Positions 8,191-17,027 of a DNA stretch of 64,000 nt are shown piece by piece; positions within the stretch are counted from its first letter, which is position 1; every line of letters begins with the position of its first letter. Source of the stretch: Carboxylicivirga fragile (GTDB taxonomy: Bacteria > Bacteroidota > Bacteroidia > Bacteroidales > Marinilabiliaceae). The stretch lies in the NCBI GenBank assembly GCA_025499625.1, contig JAFMVD010000003.1, positions 97,458-161,457 on the forward strand. The letters run 5' to 3'. Position numbers and translations under genes: made by a program. The notes beneath the pieces were generated by a model. It was not told the DNA's origin, did no database searches, and was given only the letters and a program-made list of their open reading frames with translations.

Positions 8191-9210
8191 ATGAGAAAGT
8201 TTTACATTAAAATAGTCGTTTTTGGTACGGCATTGGTTATTCCACTGTTAGTTTTTATTGGGCTTTACATTCACTTTGATCCATTTAAGATTGTTGGAGA
8301 ATATGATACCTTCTATGATACTGAGATTGTTCCTAATCGCGATTATATATCAACCGAGATTTTTTTAGATCAGAAGTACGATTATAATTCCTTTATTTTT
8401 GGAAGCTCGAGAGCAATAGCCTTTAAGGCTAGGTCATGGGAGAAGTATCTGGATGAAAATGCAAAACCTTTTGTATTTGATGCCTCTGGAGAATCATTAT
8501 TTGGAATCTATAAGAAGATAAAGTTTTTAGAGAAGAGGGGAACTAATCTTGATAATGTTTTTATCTTATTTTGCCGAAATGGTGTTTGCATCAATGATAA
8601 TTATGACGAACATTTGAATATTAAGCACCCATTGGTTTCTGAGGAGAGTTGGTTCAAATTTCATTTTACTTTTTTTAAATCGTATTTTGAGCTCAAGTTT
8701 TTACTTGGCTATTATTCGTATATGATTACTGGACAAGAAAGTGCTTTGACTTCTGGAATAATACAAGATGGAGGTATCTCTATTGATTATGAGAATAATC
8801 AAATTCTGCTGGACACATTAGATCTTCAAATAAATAGCAACACTGCAAAATATTATAAGGAGAACCGACATATCTTTTACGAGCAGGAGAATGAGTCGTA
8901 TGAAGAAGAGCAAAAATTACAAGCTTCACATATTGAAATGCTAAAGGAAATAAAAGAGATATTGGAGCGGAATAATACTAAATACAAGGTTGTTCTTAGT
9001 CCAATTTACGATCAGGTTAAATTCTCACCAGAGGATAAGAGTAGTCTAAAAATGGTTTTTGGTGATCACCTTTACGATTTTACAGGAGAAAACTTCATAA
9101 CAAGTGATTATACCAATTGGTATGAAACTTTTCACTATCGACCATTTATTGCTGATAGTATAATGAATATTGTTTATTCAGATACCATTGATGTGAAACA
9201 GTGGAGATGA
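8191..9210 (+). CDS. Membrane-anchored SGNH-like partner protein (DltD/AlgJ-like role), copy 1
   Basis: A 339-residue protein with one N-terminal membrane helix (about residues 7-28) and a periplasmic SGNH-hydrolase-like domain. The nucleophile motif is FGSSRA with Ser72. The C-terminal catalytic block reads ETFHY with His315 and Glu312, where most relatives have Asp-x-x-His. I chose ATG 8191, two bases after the MBOAT stop; GTG 8188 overlaps the stop and is possible. Such proteins (DltD, AlgJ, AlgX) receive or transfer acyl groups in cell-surface polymer modification together with an MBOAT. It is weakly related to the other two SGNH-like proteins of the window. Domain assignment is moderate, from motifs and pairing. 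Confidence 0.7.
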   Translation: MRKFYIKIVVFGTALVIPLLVFIGLYIHFDPFKIVGEYDTFYDTEIVPNRDYISTEIFLDQKYDYNSFIFGSSRAIAFKARSWEKYLDENAKPFVFDASGESLFGIYKKIKFLEKRGTNLDNVFILFCRNGVCINDNYDEHLNIKHPLVSEESWFKFHFTFFKSYFELKFLLGYYSYMITGQESALTSGIIQDGGISIDYENNQILLDTLDLQINSNTAKYYKENRHIFYEQENESYEEEQKLQASHIEMLKEIKEILERNNTKYKVVLSPIYDQVKFSPEDKSSLKMVFGDHLYDFTGENFITSDYTNWYETFHYRPFIADSIMNIVYSDTIDVKQWR

Positions 9211-9259
9211 TTTGTGAGTGTAGTTATTGTATAGTAATTCAAAATGTTAAGTAGATAAT

Positions 9260-10693
9260 ATGCTTTTTACTTCTTTTAATTTTTTCATCTTTTTCCCCAT
9301 AGTAATCTTACTTTACTACCTAACGCCTGTTAAGTATAGGTGGATGGTGCTACTGGGGGCAAGTTATTTTTTCTACATTAATATAAAGCCTGTTTATGCA
9401 ATCTTATTATTAGCAATCACAGCTTCAACCTATATTTTTACCAGAATGATTGATTCAACTGGAGATGAAGATAGGAAGTTGTTGCTGATGCGGATTAATG
9501 TAGCTTTGATTTTAGTGCCACTATTCTTTTTTAAGTATTTTACAATAATAAATAATGAATTACTCGAATTGTTGGAATTGAATAACCTTAGGTGGCCTTT
9601 ACCTGAGATAAAATTCATTCTCCCCATAGGTATTTCCTATTATACCTTTATGAGTATTGGTTATACTATCGATGTCTATAATGAAGACATAAAGGCTGAT
9701 AAACATTTTGGTCGAGTGGCTTTATTTACTGCTTTCTTTCCTTTAATTCTTTCAGGTCCAATTGAACGTGCGGGCAATATGTTACCACAATTCAAAAACC
9801 TTAAACAAATAAATTTCAGTAATATCTCGGGTGGATTAAAAATGATGCTGTGGGGATATTTTATGAAATTAGTTGTAGCTGATAGAATTGGAATATATGT
9901 TGATGCTATCTATGGTGATATTCTTGGTCATAATGGAACTAGCTTATTAATTGCCACAGTACTTTATCCTTTCCAAGTATATGCTGATTTAGGTGGTTAT
10001 TCGTTAATCGCTATAGGTGTTGCAAAGATCTTAGGAATAGATGTAATGCAAAATTTTAATAGACCATTTTTTGCAACAAGTATGGCTGAGTTTTGGCGTC
10101 GTTGGCACATGTCGTTAATAACTTGGTTAACTGATTATGTTTACACTCCATTATCTTTTGCTTTCAGAAAAATTGGAATGCTTGGTATAATAATAGCTTT
10201 AATGGTAACCTTTCTTTTAAGTGGGATATGGCATCACGCCGATATGACATCGATAATGTGGGGACTTACGCAAGGTACTTTTTTAAGTATAGAGGCGCTA
10301 CTGCACAAAAGAAGGTTTAGGCTTGAAGAAAAGTATCAATTAACGAAAAGTTCACTGTACCTTTTTTCTTGTATGTTGGTCACATTTGTATTGTTTTCGG
10401 CTTCCCAAATATTCGGTAGAGCTGTAACAATTGAAGATTCTTGGGCAATTTTTGATAAGTTATTTACGAATATAGGTGTCCCATATCTTGATCTAACAAC
10501 CTTGTTATATTCTTTTATTGGCATCTTTTTACTACTTATAAAAGATTTTAAGAATGAATTTATGCCTGTTGCGTTCAATTCTTATTGGAATCGAAAATTA
10601 TACTTACGTTATGCCGCCTACTTAACGGTTCTATTTGGAATAATATTATTCGGTGTTTTTGAAGGAGGTAACTTTATTTATTTTCAATTTTAA
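9260..10693 (+). CDS. MBOAT acyltransferase (DltB/AlgI-like), copy 2
   Basis: A 477-residue membrane acyltransferase, nearly collinear with copy 1 and without gaps at the motifs I checked. The active-site histidine is H325 in SGIWHHAD, again WHH rather than WHG. RRWHMSLITWLTDYVYTP is kept unchanged from copy 1. It lies 49 bp after the first SGNH-like gene and is followed after 4 bp by a second one, so MBOAT plus SGNH has been duplicated as a unit. Two adenylation enzymes, two GNATs and two carriers upstream match two MBOAT/SGNH pairs, which suggests two related but distinct decorations. The donor and acceptor remain inferred. Confidence 0.88.
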   Translation: MLFTSFNFFIFFPIVILLYYLTPVKYRWMVLLGASYFFYINIKPVYAILLLAITASTYIFTRMIDSTGDEDRKLLLMRINVALILVPLFFFKYFTIINNELLELLELNNLRWPLPEIKFILPIGISYYTFMSIGYTIDVYNEDIKADKHFGRVALFTAFFPLILSGPIERAGNMLPQFKNLKQINFSNISGGLKMMLWGYFMKLVVADRIGIYVDAIYGDILGHNGTSLLIATVLYPFQVYADLGGYSLIAIGVAKILGIDVMQNFNRPFFATSMAEFWRRWHMSLITWLTDYVYTPLSFAFRKIGMLGIIIALMVTFLLSGIWHHADMTSIMWGLTQGTFLSIEALLHKRRFRLEEKYQLTKSSLYLFSCMLVTFVLFSASQIFGRAVTIEDSWAIFDKLFTNIGVPYLDLTTLLYSFIGIFLLLIKDFKNEFMPVAFNSYWNRKLYLRYAAYLTVLFGIILFGVFEGGNFIYFQF

Positions 10694-10697
10694 TATA

Positions 10698-11609
10698 ATG
10701 AAGAAAAAGGATTTTGTTATAAAATTACTCGTGCTGGTTGTAGCATTTTTTATAATAGATTTTGGATTGTCGACAGTACTGTTGAGAGGTTTAAATAAGT
10801 ATTATGGTTTGGAAAAACAAACTGAGGTATTATTTAATGGTTCTTCAATGTTTATGTCTGGTTTTGACAGAAATGTGGTTGAAAATAAAACAGGGTTAAC
10901 CGTTAGTAATTATTCGCACGAAGGCGTTTCAATCAGAGAGCGATTGGAAATGATAAAACAAGTTTACCATAAACATCCTGAGGGATTTGAAACTGTAGTG
11001 TTTGAGTTGTCGCCTGTTATTTTTTCCGGTGTTGAAACATCGGCAAATGTCTATACGGCATTCTTTCCATTTATGGATGATGAATCAATAAATGTATACA
11101 TTAAAGAATTTGCGACGACACGTGAATATTATATTCGTAAAATAGTTCGTACATCGAGATTTGATTCTCGATTAATTGTGAATATTATTAAAGGCTACCT
11201 GGGGAAGTTTCAAAATGTAAAAACAAGTCAGCTACATTCTCGCATTGACGAAGAACTTAAAGCGAGTGAAGGAGCAGTGAATATTTATATGAAAGAATCT
11301 AATATTGCGATTTTTAAAGAAGCGATTGACTTAATAATTTCTAAAAATTCCAAAGTTATACTTGTAAATATGCCTGTTTATAATGCTAAGTTGAGAACTT
11401 TTAATGTTAATGATTATAAAGAGTTTAACGACTTTTTAGAAACGTATAGTTTGTCTAATAGTCAGATTTCATATTTAAATATGAATGTGGATAGTATAAT
11501 TTCAGAAAGAAAATATTTTTCTGACCCTTTACATATTAATAACTATGGACAAAAAGTGCTTAATAGTATTGTCAGTGAAGAATTAAACAAAATTACTTCA
11601 ATCAATTAA
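10698..11609 (+). CDS. Membrane-anchored SGNH-like partner protein, copy 2
   Basis: A 303-residue protein starting at ATG 10698, 4 bp after the MBOAT stop; an in-frame start at 10653 would overlap the MBOAT gene and lacks sense as a signal sequence. The N-terminal membrane helix is at about residues 5-25. SGNH motifs are NGSSMF with Ser49 and DPLHIN with Asp276 and His279, the full Asp-x-x-His. It is the periplasmic partner of MBOAT copy 2 by position. It is more canonical at the catalytic end than copy 1 (Glu-x-x-His). It is probably the last gene of this unit, with a 94-bp gap before the aminotransferase. Confidence 0.72.
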   Translation: MKKKDFVIKLLVLVVAFFIIDFGLSTVLLRGLNKYYGLEKQTEVLFNGSSMFMSGFDRNVVENKTGLTVSNYSHEGVSIRERLEMIKQVYHKHPEGFETVVFELSPVIFSGVETSANVYTAFFPFMDDESINVYIKEFATTREYYIRKIVRTSRFDSRLIVNIIKGYLGKFQNVKTSQLHSRIDEELKASEGAVNIYMKESNIAIFKEAIDLIISKNSKVILVNMPVYNAKLRTFNVNDYKEFNDFLETYSLSNSQISYLNMNVDSIISERKYFSDPLHINNYGQKVLNSIVSEELNKITSIN

Positions 11610-11703
11610 TTTGGGTTATTGTGGAAAGAGTTTTTGTGTTTGAGTGCAATTCAAATACAAACGTTCAGTCTAGAAGAACATTAAATAATTAGATTTAACT
11701 ATT

Positions 11704-12846
11704 ATGAGTGATACTTTGAAAAGAATATATTTGTCTAGCCCACACATGTCTGGGCATGAACAGAAATACATTAATGAAGCTTTTGAACAGAATTGGATTG
11801 CTCCATTAGGACCTAATGTTAATGAATTGGAAAATATCTTGGCAAAGTATTGCAATGTGAAACATGCATCTGCTTTGAGTTCTGGTACGGCTGCCCTGCA
11901 CTTAGCTTTAATCATGTTAGGAGTTAACTCAGGAGATGAAGTACTTGTTTCCACTTTTACTTTTTCGGCATCTGTTAATCCAATTGTATATCAGGGTGCT
12001 GTGCCTGTCTTTATTGATAGTGAGAAGGAAACCTGGAATATGGATCCGGATTTACTTCGTAAAGCCTTAGTGGAACGAAAAAAGAATGGTACCATTGGTA
12101 AGGTTAAAGCTATTGTGGTTGTTCATTTATATGGTATGCCTGCCAAGATGGATGAAATTATGAGTGTTGCCAATGAGTATAAAATTCCAGTTATTGAAGA
12201 TGCTGCCGAAGCGCTGGGAAGTACTTATAAAGGGCAAGCATTGGGTTCATTTGGAAGAATGGCAATCTTGTCATTTAATGGAAACAAAATTATTACAACA
12301 TCGGGTGGAGGAGCCTTACTTTCAAATGATGAAACTTTGATTTCAAAGTCAAGATTCTTAGCAACCCAAGCCAGGGATAATGCACCACATTATCAACATA
12401 GCCAGATTGGTTATAATTATCGAATGAGCAATGTGCTGGCGGGGATTGGACGTGGTCAAATGGAAGTAATTGATGAAAGAGTTCAACAAAGAAGAGCCAA
12501 TGGCGTTTTCTATAAAAAGGCTTTTGAAAATATCGAATGTTTGCAAGTTCTAGAAGAACCGAGTAGTGATTTTTTCTCTAACAGATGGTTAACAACTATG
12601 CTTATTAATGAAAACAAAACTAAGGTTACTTATTCCGATATTCAAGTAGCGCTTGAGAAATATAATATAGAATCCAGACCTTTGTGGAAGCCGATGCATA
12701 TGCAACCAATATTCTCTTCTTATCCAAGTGTATTAAATGGAACATCTGAGCAATTGTTTAAAACTGGAATATGTCTTCCTTCTGGTTCTAACCTTTCAGA
12801 AACTGATAGAGAGAATATATGTAACGTTATAAAAAGCTGTTTTTAA
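11704..12846 (+). CDS. DegT/DnrJ/EryC1 sugar aminotransferase
   Basis: A 380-residue PLP-dependent aminotransferase of the type that aminates keto-sugar nucleotides (PglE/ArnB-like). The N-terminus RIYLSSPHMSGHE, the stretch EDAAEALGS (around 162-170) and the PLP lysine K195 in NGNKIITTSGGG are all hallmarks. The likely reaction is UDP-4-keto-6-deoxy sugar plus glutamate giving a 4-amino sugar. The membrane 4,6-dehydratase at 24126 could make the keto substrate. An amino sugar would offer the free amine that an N-acylated amino acid can be joined to, which links it to the upstream activation genes. It has the full family length with no broken motif. Confidence 0.9.
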   Translation: MSDTLKRIYLSSPHMSGHEQKYINEAFEQNWIAPLGPNVNELENILAKYCNVKHASALSSGTAALHLALIMLGVNSGDEVLVSTFTFSASVNPIVYQGAVPVFIDSEKETWNMDPDLLRKALVERKKNGTIGKVKAIVVVHLYGMPAKMDEIMSVANEYKIPVIEDAAEALGSTYKGQALGSFGRMAILSFNGNKIITTSGGGALLSNDETLISKSRFLATQARDNAPHYQHSQIGYNYRMSNVLAGIGRGQMEVIDERVQQRRANGVFYKKAFENIECLQVLEEPSSDFFSNRWLTTMLINENKTKVTYSDIQVALEKYNIESRPLWKPMHMQPIFSSYPSVLNGTSEQLFKTGICLPSGSNLSETDRENICNVIKSCF

Positions 12847-12864
12847 TATAGAAGTTGAAACCGG

Positions 12865-13875
12865 ATGAATAAGGCAGAACGCATACAAAAAACTAAAATT
12901 CATAAGTTGTTTCGTCCCTTTTACGGAGGAATTGGACATGCGATAATGTTTCATCGTATTCAGAATGAAGAAGGTCATCTAATTACAAAAGGTTTACAAA
13001 TAACTCAAAGTTTTCTCGAAGAAATAATTCAATACTTTATTTCTCAAAATATTGACATGGTTTCGCTTGATGAATTTTATGAGCGTTTAACCTCACGTAA
13101 AAAAACTAAACGATTTGTGACCTTTACCTTTGATGATGGTTATGTTGATAACCTAACGCATGCATTACCTGTTTTTGAAAAGTATAATGCACCATTTTCG
13201 GTATTTGTAACAACAGGTTATTCCGATAAAAAAGTCACACTTTGGTGGTATCTAGTGGAGCAATATATCCTTAAGAATGATACAATAGAGTTTGATTATG
13301 ATGATAAAAAGTATTTATTTCATACAAGCAGTGAAGAGGAGAAAAGAATTGCATTTTCTAAGATAAAGGTATTGCTTTTAGAGAGTAAAAGTGAGAACGA
13401 GTATCGGAATAGGGTAAATGCGATTTTTGAAAATACTGATATTGACCTTTACGGTTTGAATGATGAATTAATTATGTCATGGGATCAAGTGAAGGAGTTA
13501 AGTGAGCATCCTCTTGCAACGATAGGAGCACATACGGTTAATCATTTAGCGTTAAGGCAACTTGATGAAAAAGAGGTGGTTGAGGAGATTAAGGGGTCGA
13601 TTAAACGCTTGGAAGAGGTTATAGGAGATAGCGTTTCGTATTTTGCTTATCCTTATGGAACAAAAAATGAGGCTGGTGAAAAAGATTTTGTAATAGCCGA
13701 GCAGTGTGGTCTTAAAATGGCTTTTACAACTGAGAAGGATAATATCTTTAAAAAACAAGTCAACGAATTACATTCAATTCCTCGTTTGGGAATTAATAGT
13801 ACTATGACTACTGCGCATATTGATATGTTTGTAAATGGTATGACGCCTTTTATAAGTAAATTTGTTGAAGTATAA
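12865..13875 (+). CDS. Polysaccharide deacetylase (NodB-homology)
   Basis: A 336-residue carbohydrate esterase family 4-type protein. The metal/catalytic motif TFDDGYVDN has Asp90 and Asp91. The metal-binding motif H-T-V-N-H (His223 and His227) follows, and a later AYPYG completes the set. The family removes N- or O-acetyl groups from sugar polymers or lipid-linked sugars. No signal peptide is seen; a short basic N-terminus begins at ATG 12865, 18 bp after the aminotransferase, so it may act in the cytoplasm on a precursor. In this locus it could free an amine for later acylation, which is inference. Confidence 0.87.
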   Translation: MNKAERIQKTKIHKLFRPFYGGIGHAIMFHRIQNEEGHLITKGLQITQSFLEEIIQYFISQNIDMVSLDEFYERLTSRKKTKRFVTFTFDDGYVDNLTHALPVFEKYNAPFSVFVTTGYSDKKVTLWWYLVEQYILKNDTIEFDYDDKKYLFHTSSEEEKRIAFSKIKVLLLESKSENEYRNRVNAIFENTDIDLYGLNDELIMSWDQVKELSEHPLATIGAHTVNHLALRQLDEKEVVEEIKGSIKRLEEVIGDSVSYFAYPYGTKNEAGEKDFVIAEQCGLKMAFTTEKDNIFKKQVNELHSIPRLGINSTMTTAHIDMFVNGMTPFISKFVEV

Positions 13876-13940
13876 ATAGTGATGGTGGTATTTATCACTT
13901 ACTATATAGTTTAAATTTTGAAATTAAATAATATTACGAT

Positions 13941-14507
13941 ATGAACTCCCCACAAGAATACATACTACTATTTATAAATGCCATTCGTTGTATTCCACAT
14001 TTGATTTTGTTTTTGTTACATCCAAATAAAGAAGTAATAAAAGCTGATATTATTCGCGGTTTAGATAATATGGATAAAAAGTACGGAATTTATTTTGGGT
14101 TACTTTATATGTTATCATTCTGTAAAGAGTTTAGAAATCTTTTTTATTACAGAACTCGTCCGTTTTCTTTTTTCTTTAATTTCATTTGTCGCCAACAATC
14201 AACCCTTTATATACAATCCCAAAATATCGGTGAGGGATTGGTCATTATTCATGGTTTTGCAAGTGCAATTGGTGCTGAATCAATTGGGAAAAACTGTACC
14301 ATTTTTCAACAAGTAACAATTGGTGGTACCGATAAAGGTGCTCCAACCTTGAAGGATAATGTAAAAGTTTTTGCGGGAGCTGTTATTATTGGAAAAATAA
14401 CGATTGGTAACAATGTTATTATTGGTGCTAATGCAACAGTATATAATAATGTACCCGACAATAGTACGGTATTGCCAGGTACGTCCAAAGTGTTTAAATG
14501 GAAGTAA
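13941..14507 (+). CDS. Hexapeptide-repeat acetyltransferase (serine acetyltransferase-like)
   Basis: A 188-residue left-handed beta-helix acyltransferase. Hexapeptide repeats run from about residue 95 to the end (IGKNCTI, VKVFAGAVI, IGKITIG, NVIIGANA). The motif VIIHGFAS resembles the catalytic region of CysE-type enzymes, and the N-terminal part is helical. In a polysaccharide operon such proteins usually acetylate a sugar hydroxyl, using acetyl-CoA, rather than make O-acetylserine. A CysE role cannot be excluded. It lies between the deacetylase and the third MBOAT, both in the same direction. Confidence 0.78.
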   Translation: MNSPQEYILLFINAIRCIPHLILFLLHPNKEVIKADIIRGLDNMDKKYGIYFGLLYMLSFCKEFRNLFYYRTRPFSFFFNFICRQQSTLYIQSQNIGEGLVIIHGFASAIGAESIGKNCTIFQQVTIGGTDKGAPTLKDNVKVFAGAVIIGKITIGNNVIIGANATVYNNVPDNSTVLPGTSKVFKWK

Positions 14508-14558
14508 ATTAAGTATATCATCTGTCATATAATTTAGACGTAGGTTAATTGTTGTAAA

Positions 14559-16010
14559 ATGTTATTTAACTCACTTGATTTTGCCGTATTTCTTCCGCTT
14601 GTTTTTATACTCTATTGGTTTATATGCAATAGAAACCTTCGACTGCAGAATTTATTAATAGTAGCTGCCAGTTATGTTTTTTATGGCTGGTGGGATTATC
14701 GCTTTTTGTTATTGATCGTTATTAGTACAGTCGTTGATTACTTAATTGGGCATAGACTAAGAACCGAAGAGCGGAAAGATATTCGGAAAGTTCTGTTATG
14801 GACTAGCATCTGTGTTAACCTTGGTTTTTTAGGCTTCTTTAAATATTATAATTTTTTTATAGATAACTTTACTTCTGCATTTAGTTTCTTTGGCAGAGAC
14901 ATTCAGATTAGTTCATTACACATTATCTTACCTGTTGGAATTAGTTTTTATACGTTTCAAACCCTAAGCTATACCTTTGATGTTTATAAGTATAAACTTG
15001 AACCAACAAAGGATTTTATTGCTTTTTCGGCTTATGTGAGTTTCTTTCCACAATTAGTTGCTGGTCCTATTGAAAGGGCCATTAACTTACTACCACAGTT
15101 TTATAAAAAACGTAGTTTTGAGTATTCAAAGGCAGTTGATGGATTAAGGCAGATTCTGTGGGGATTTTTTAAAAAACTGGTTATCGCTGATAATTGTGCA
15201 GAATTCGCTAATATTATTTTTAACAATAGTGAACTCTACTCTGGGAGCACACTATTTCTTGGAGCCATCTTTTTTACCTTTCAAATTTACGGTGATTTTT
15301 CTGGTTATTCGGATATTGCTATTGGTACCTCGCGCTTGTTTGGTTTTAATTTAATGCAGAATTTTGCTTTTCCATATTTCTCACGGGATATTGCCGAATT
15401 TTGGAGGCGTTGGCATATTTCATTGTCGACCTGGTTTCGTGATTATTTATACATACCATTAGGCGGGAGCAAAGGTGGAACATGGATGAAAATTAGAAAT
15501 ACATTCATCATCTTTTTGGTGAGTGGATTTTGGCATGGTGCAAACTGGACCTTCATTATTTGGGGAGCTTTAAACGCTATCTATTTTCTTCCATTGATGC
15601 TGACTAAGAATAATCGCAAGAACATTGAAATAGTTGCTAATAAATCCTTTCTACCGGGATTAAGAGAGTCTGGCGCCATTATTATCACATTTTTATTGAC
15701 TGTATTTGCATGGATCTTCTTTAGAGCAGAAAATGTAGGTCAGGCATTTGATATTATTATTAAAGTATTATCGCCTTCTTTATTTATGAAGCCATTTTTT
15801 CCAAATTTAAGTGGGGCACTAACAACTTTAATTCTTATTGCAATTTTTGTGATTATTGAGTGGAATGGAAGAAGGGGTAAGTATGCCATTGAGAACTTAG
15901 GTCATAATTATAAGCGCCCTATTCGATGGGCTTTTTATTCGTGTATCATTTTCATGATTGGTTTATTTATGCAAACCAGCGAAAGTCCATTTATTTATTT
16001 TCAGTTTTAA
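14559..16010 (+). CDS. MBOAT O-acyltransferase (AlgI-like), copy 3
   Basis: A 483-residue polytopic MBOAT protein, clearly distinct from the two copies at 6755 and 9260 and closer to the ordinary AlgI type. The active-site histidine is H326 in SGFWHGANW, and the stretch PVGISFYTFQTLSYT is typical of polysaccharide O-acetyltransferases. It would move acetyl from a cytoplasmic donor across the inner membrane for O-acetylation of the exported polymer. The SGNH-like gene follows 10 bp later. This pair is the third such unit in the operon; unlike the first two it has the classic WHG motif, which argues for acetyl rather than aminoacyl transfer. Confidence 0.9.
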   Translation: MLFNSLDFAVFLPLVFILYWFICNRNLRLQNLLIVAASYVFYGWWDYRFLLLIVISTVVDYLIGHRLRTEERKDIRKVLLWTSICVNLGFLGFFKYYNFFIDNFTSAFSFFGRDIQISSLHIILPVGISFYTFQTLSYTFDVYKYKLEPTKDFIAFSAYVSFFPQLVAGPIERAINLLPQFYKKRSFEYSKAVDGLRQILWGFFKKLVIADNCAEFANIIFNNSELYSGSTLFLGAIFFTFQIYGDFSGYSDIAIGTSRLFGFNLMQNFAFPYFSRDIAEFWRRWHISLSTWFRDYLYIPLGGSKGGTWMKIRNTFIIFLVSGFWHGANWTFIIWGALNAIYFLPLMLTKNNRKNIEIVANKSFLPGLRESGAIIITFLLTVFAWIFFRAENVGQAFDIIIKVLSPSLFMKPFFPNLSGALTTLILIAIFVIIEWNGRRGKYAIENLGHNYKRPIRWAFYSCIIFMIGLFMQTSESPFIYFQF

Positions 16011-16020
16011 AGTATAAATT

Positions 16021-16974
16021 GTGAAAAGATTTTTTTTAACTCTCTTATCATTTGCTCTTTTTTCGATAGTGTGCTATTTAAGTTTACTTGTTATTTGGGC
16101 TCAGTTTGAACCTGAGAAACTAAAGACAAATTTTAATTATCGAATTGGTTCTTTCGGGCACACATATACAAGGTTGAAAGAGGTTAAAACTGTTAGTGAT
16201 GTTGATATATTGTTTTTAGGTTCTTCTCATGCATATAGGGGGTTTGATACAAGAAATTTTGAAGCGAATGGGTATAAAACTTTTAACTTAGGAACGAGTG
16301 CCCAAACACCAATGCAAACAAAAATTCTTTTAAATAAGTATTTAGATCAATTAGGCCCAAAATTGGTAATTCTAGAGGTATATCCTGAAATAATGACCAT
16401 TGATGGCATGGAGTCCTTTCTTGACATTATATCGAATGATGAGGTTAATTTTGAAATTCTTAAACTTTCGTTAAAGGTAAATCATACGAAAGTGTACAAT
16501 ACTCTTTTTTATAGTGTTATATCTGATTTTTTTGGTATTCATGACAACCACATTGAACCAAAGGTAAAAGGAATTGATATATATATTAATGGGGGATATG
16601 TTGAAACTAAATTGAATAAGCAATTTGTTGGGGATTCGATAGGTAGTAAGGAGCTTATTTTTTTGGATGAACAACTAGAGGCTTTCGAGGATATAATACA
16701 ACTAATTAATAATAATGGCTCGGAATTACTGCTAGTGTTTGCTCCTGTTAGTTCTGTTTTGTACGATAGTTATGTGAATGTTGACATTTTTAATGACTTG
16801 ATGACTAGCCATGGTAACTATTATAATTTTAACAAGAATATAAACATTGAGGATAGTATTCATTTTTTTGATGATAATCATTTAAATCAAAAAGGGGTAA
16901 ATATTTTTAATGAAGAGTTGATTAAGCTAATTAATCAAACTAACTTGCTTAATAAAATCATTTCAGATATTTAA
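16021..16974 (+). CDS. Membrane-anchored SGNH-like partner protein, copy 3
   Basis: A 317-residue protein starting with GTG 16021, 10 bp after the MBOAT stop. The N-terminal membrane helix is at about residues 5-27. Motifs are LGSSHAYRGF with Ser68 and DDNHLN with Asp284 and His287, a complete SGNH catalytic set. It is the partner of MBOAT copy 3, in the AlgJ/AlgX or DltD position, and likely completes acetyl transfer in the periplasm. It ends the + strand operon; a weak AT-only hairpin (about 16973-16990) overlaps the stop codon. Confidence 0.72.
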   Translation: MKRFFLTLLSFALFSIVCYLSLLVIWAQFEPEKLKTNFNYRIGSFGHTYTRLKEVKTVSDVDILFLGSSHAYRGFDTRNFEANGYKTFNLGTSAQTPMQTKILLNKYLDQLGPKLVILEVYPEIMTIDGMESFLDIISNDEVNFEILKLSLKVNHTKVYNTLFYSVISDFFGIHDNHIEPKVKGIDIYINGGYVETKLNKQFVGDSIGSKELIFLDEQLEAFEDIIQLINNNGSELLLVFAPVSSVLYDSYVNVDIFNDLMTSHGNYYNFNKNINIEDSIHFFDDNHLNQKGVNIFNEELIKLINQTNLLNKIISDI

Positions 16975-17027
16975 CTATTTAATAATAGTTTGTTTATAAT
17001 TTAACCCAAATAACCATTAAATTAAGA

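Noticed and set aside
1425..11609. True dltABCD operon for teichoic acid
   Set aside because: The organism is Bacteroidota, which have no teichoic acids; gene order, duplication and GNATs differ from dlt.
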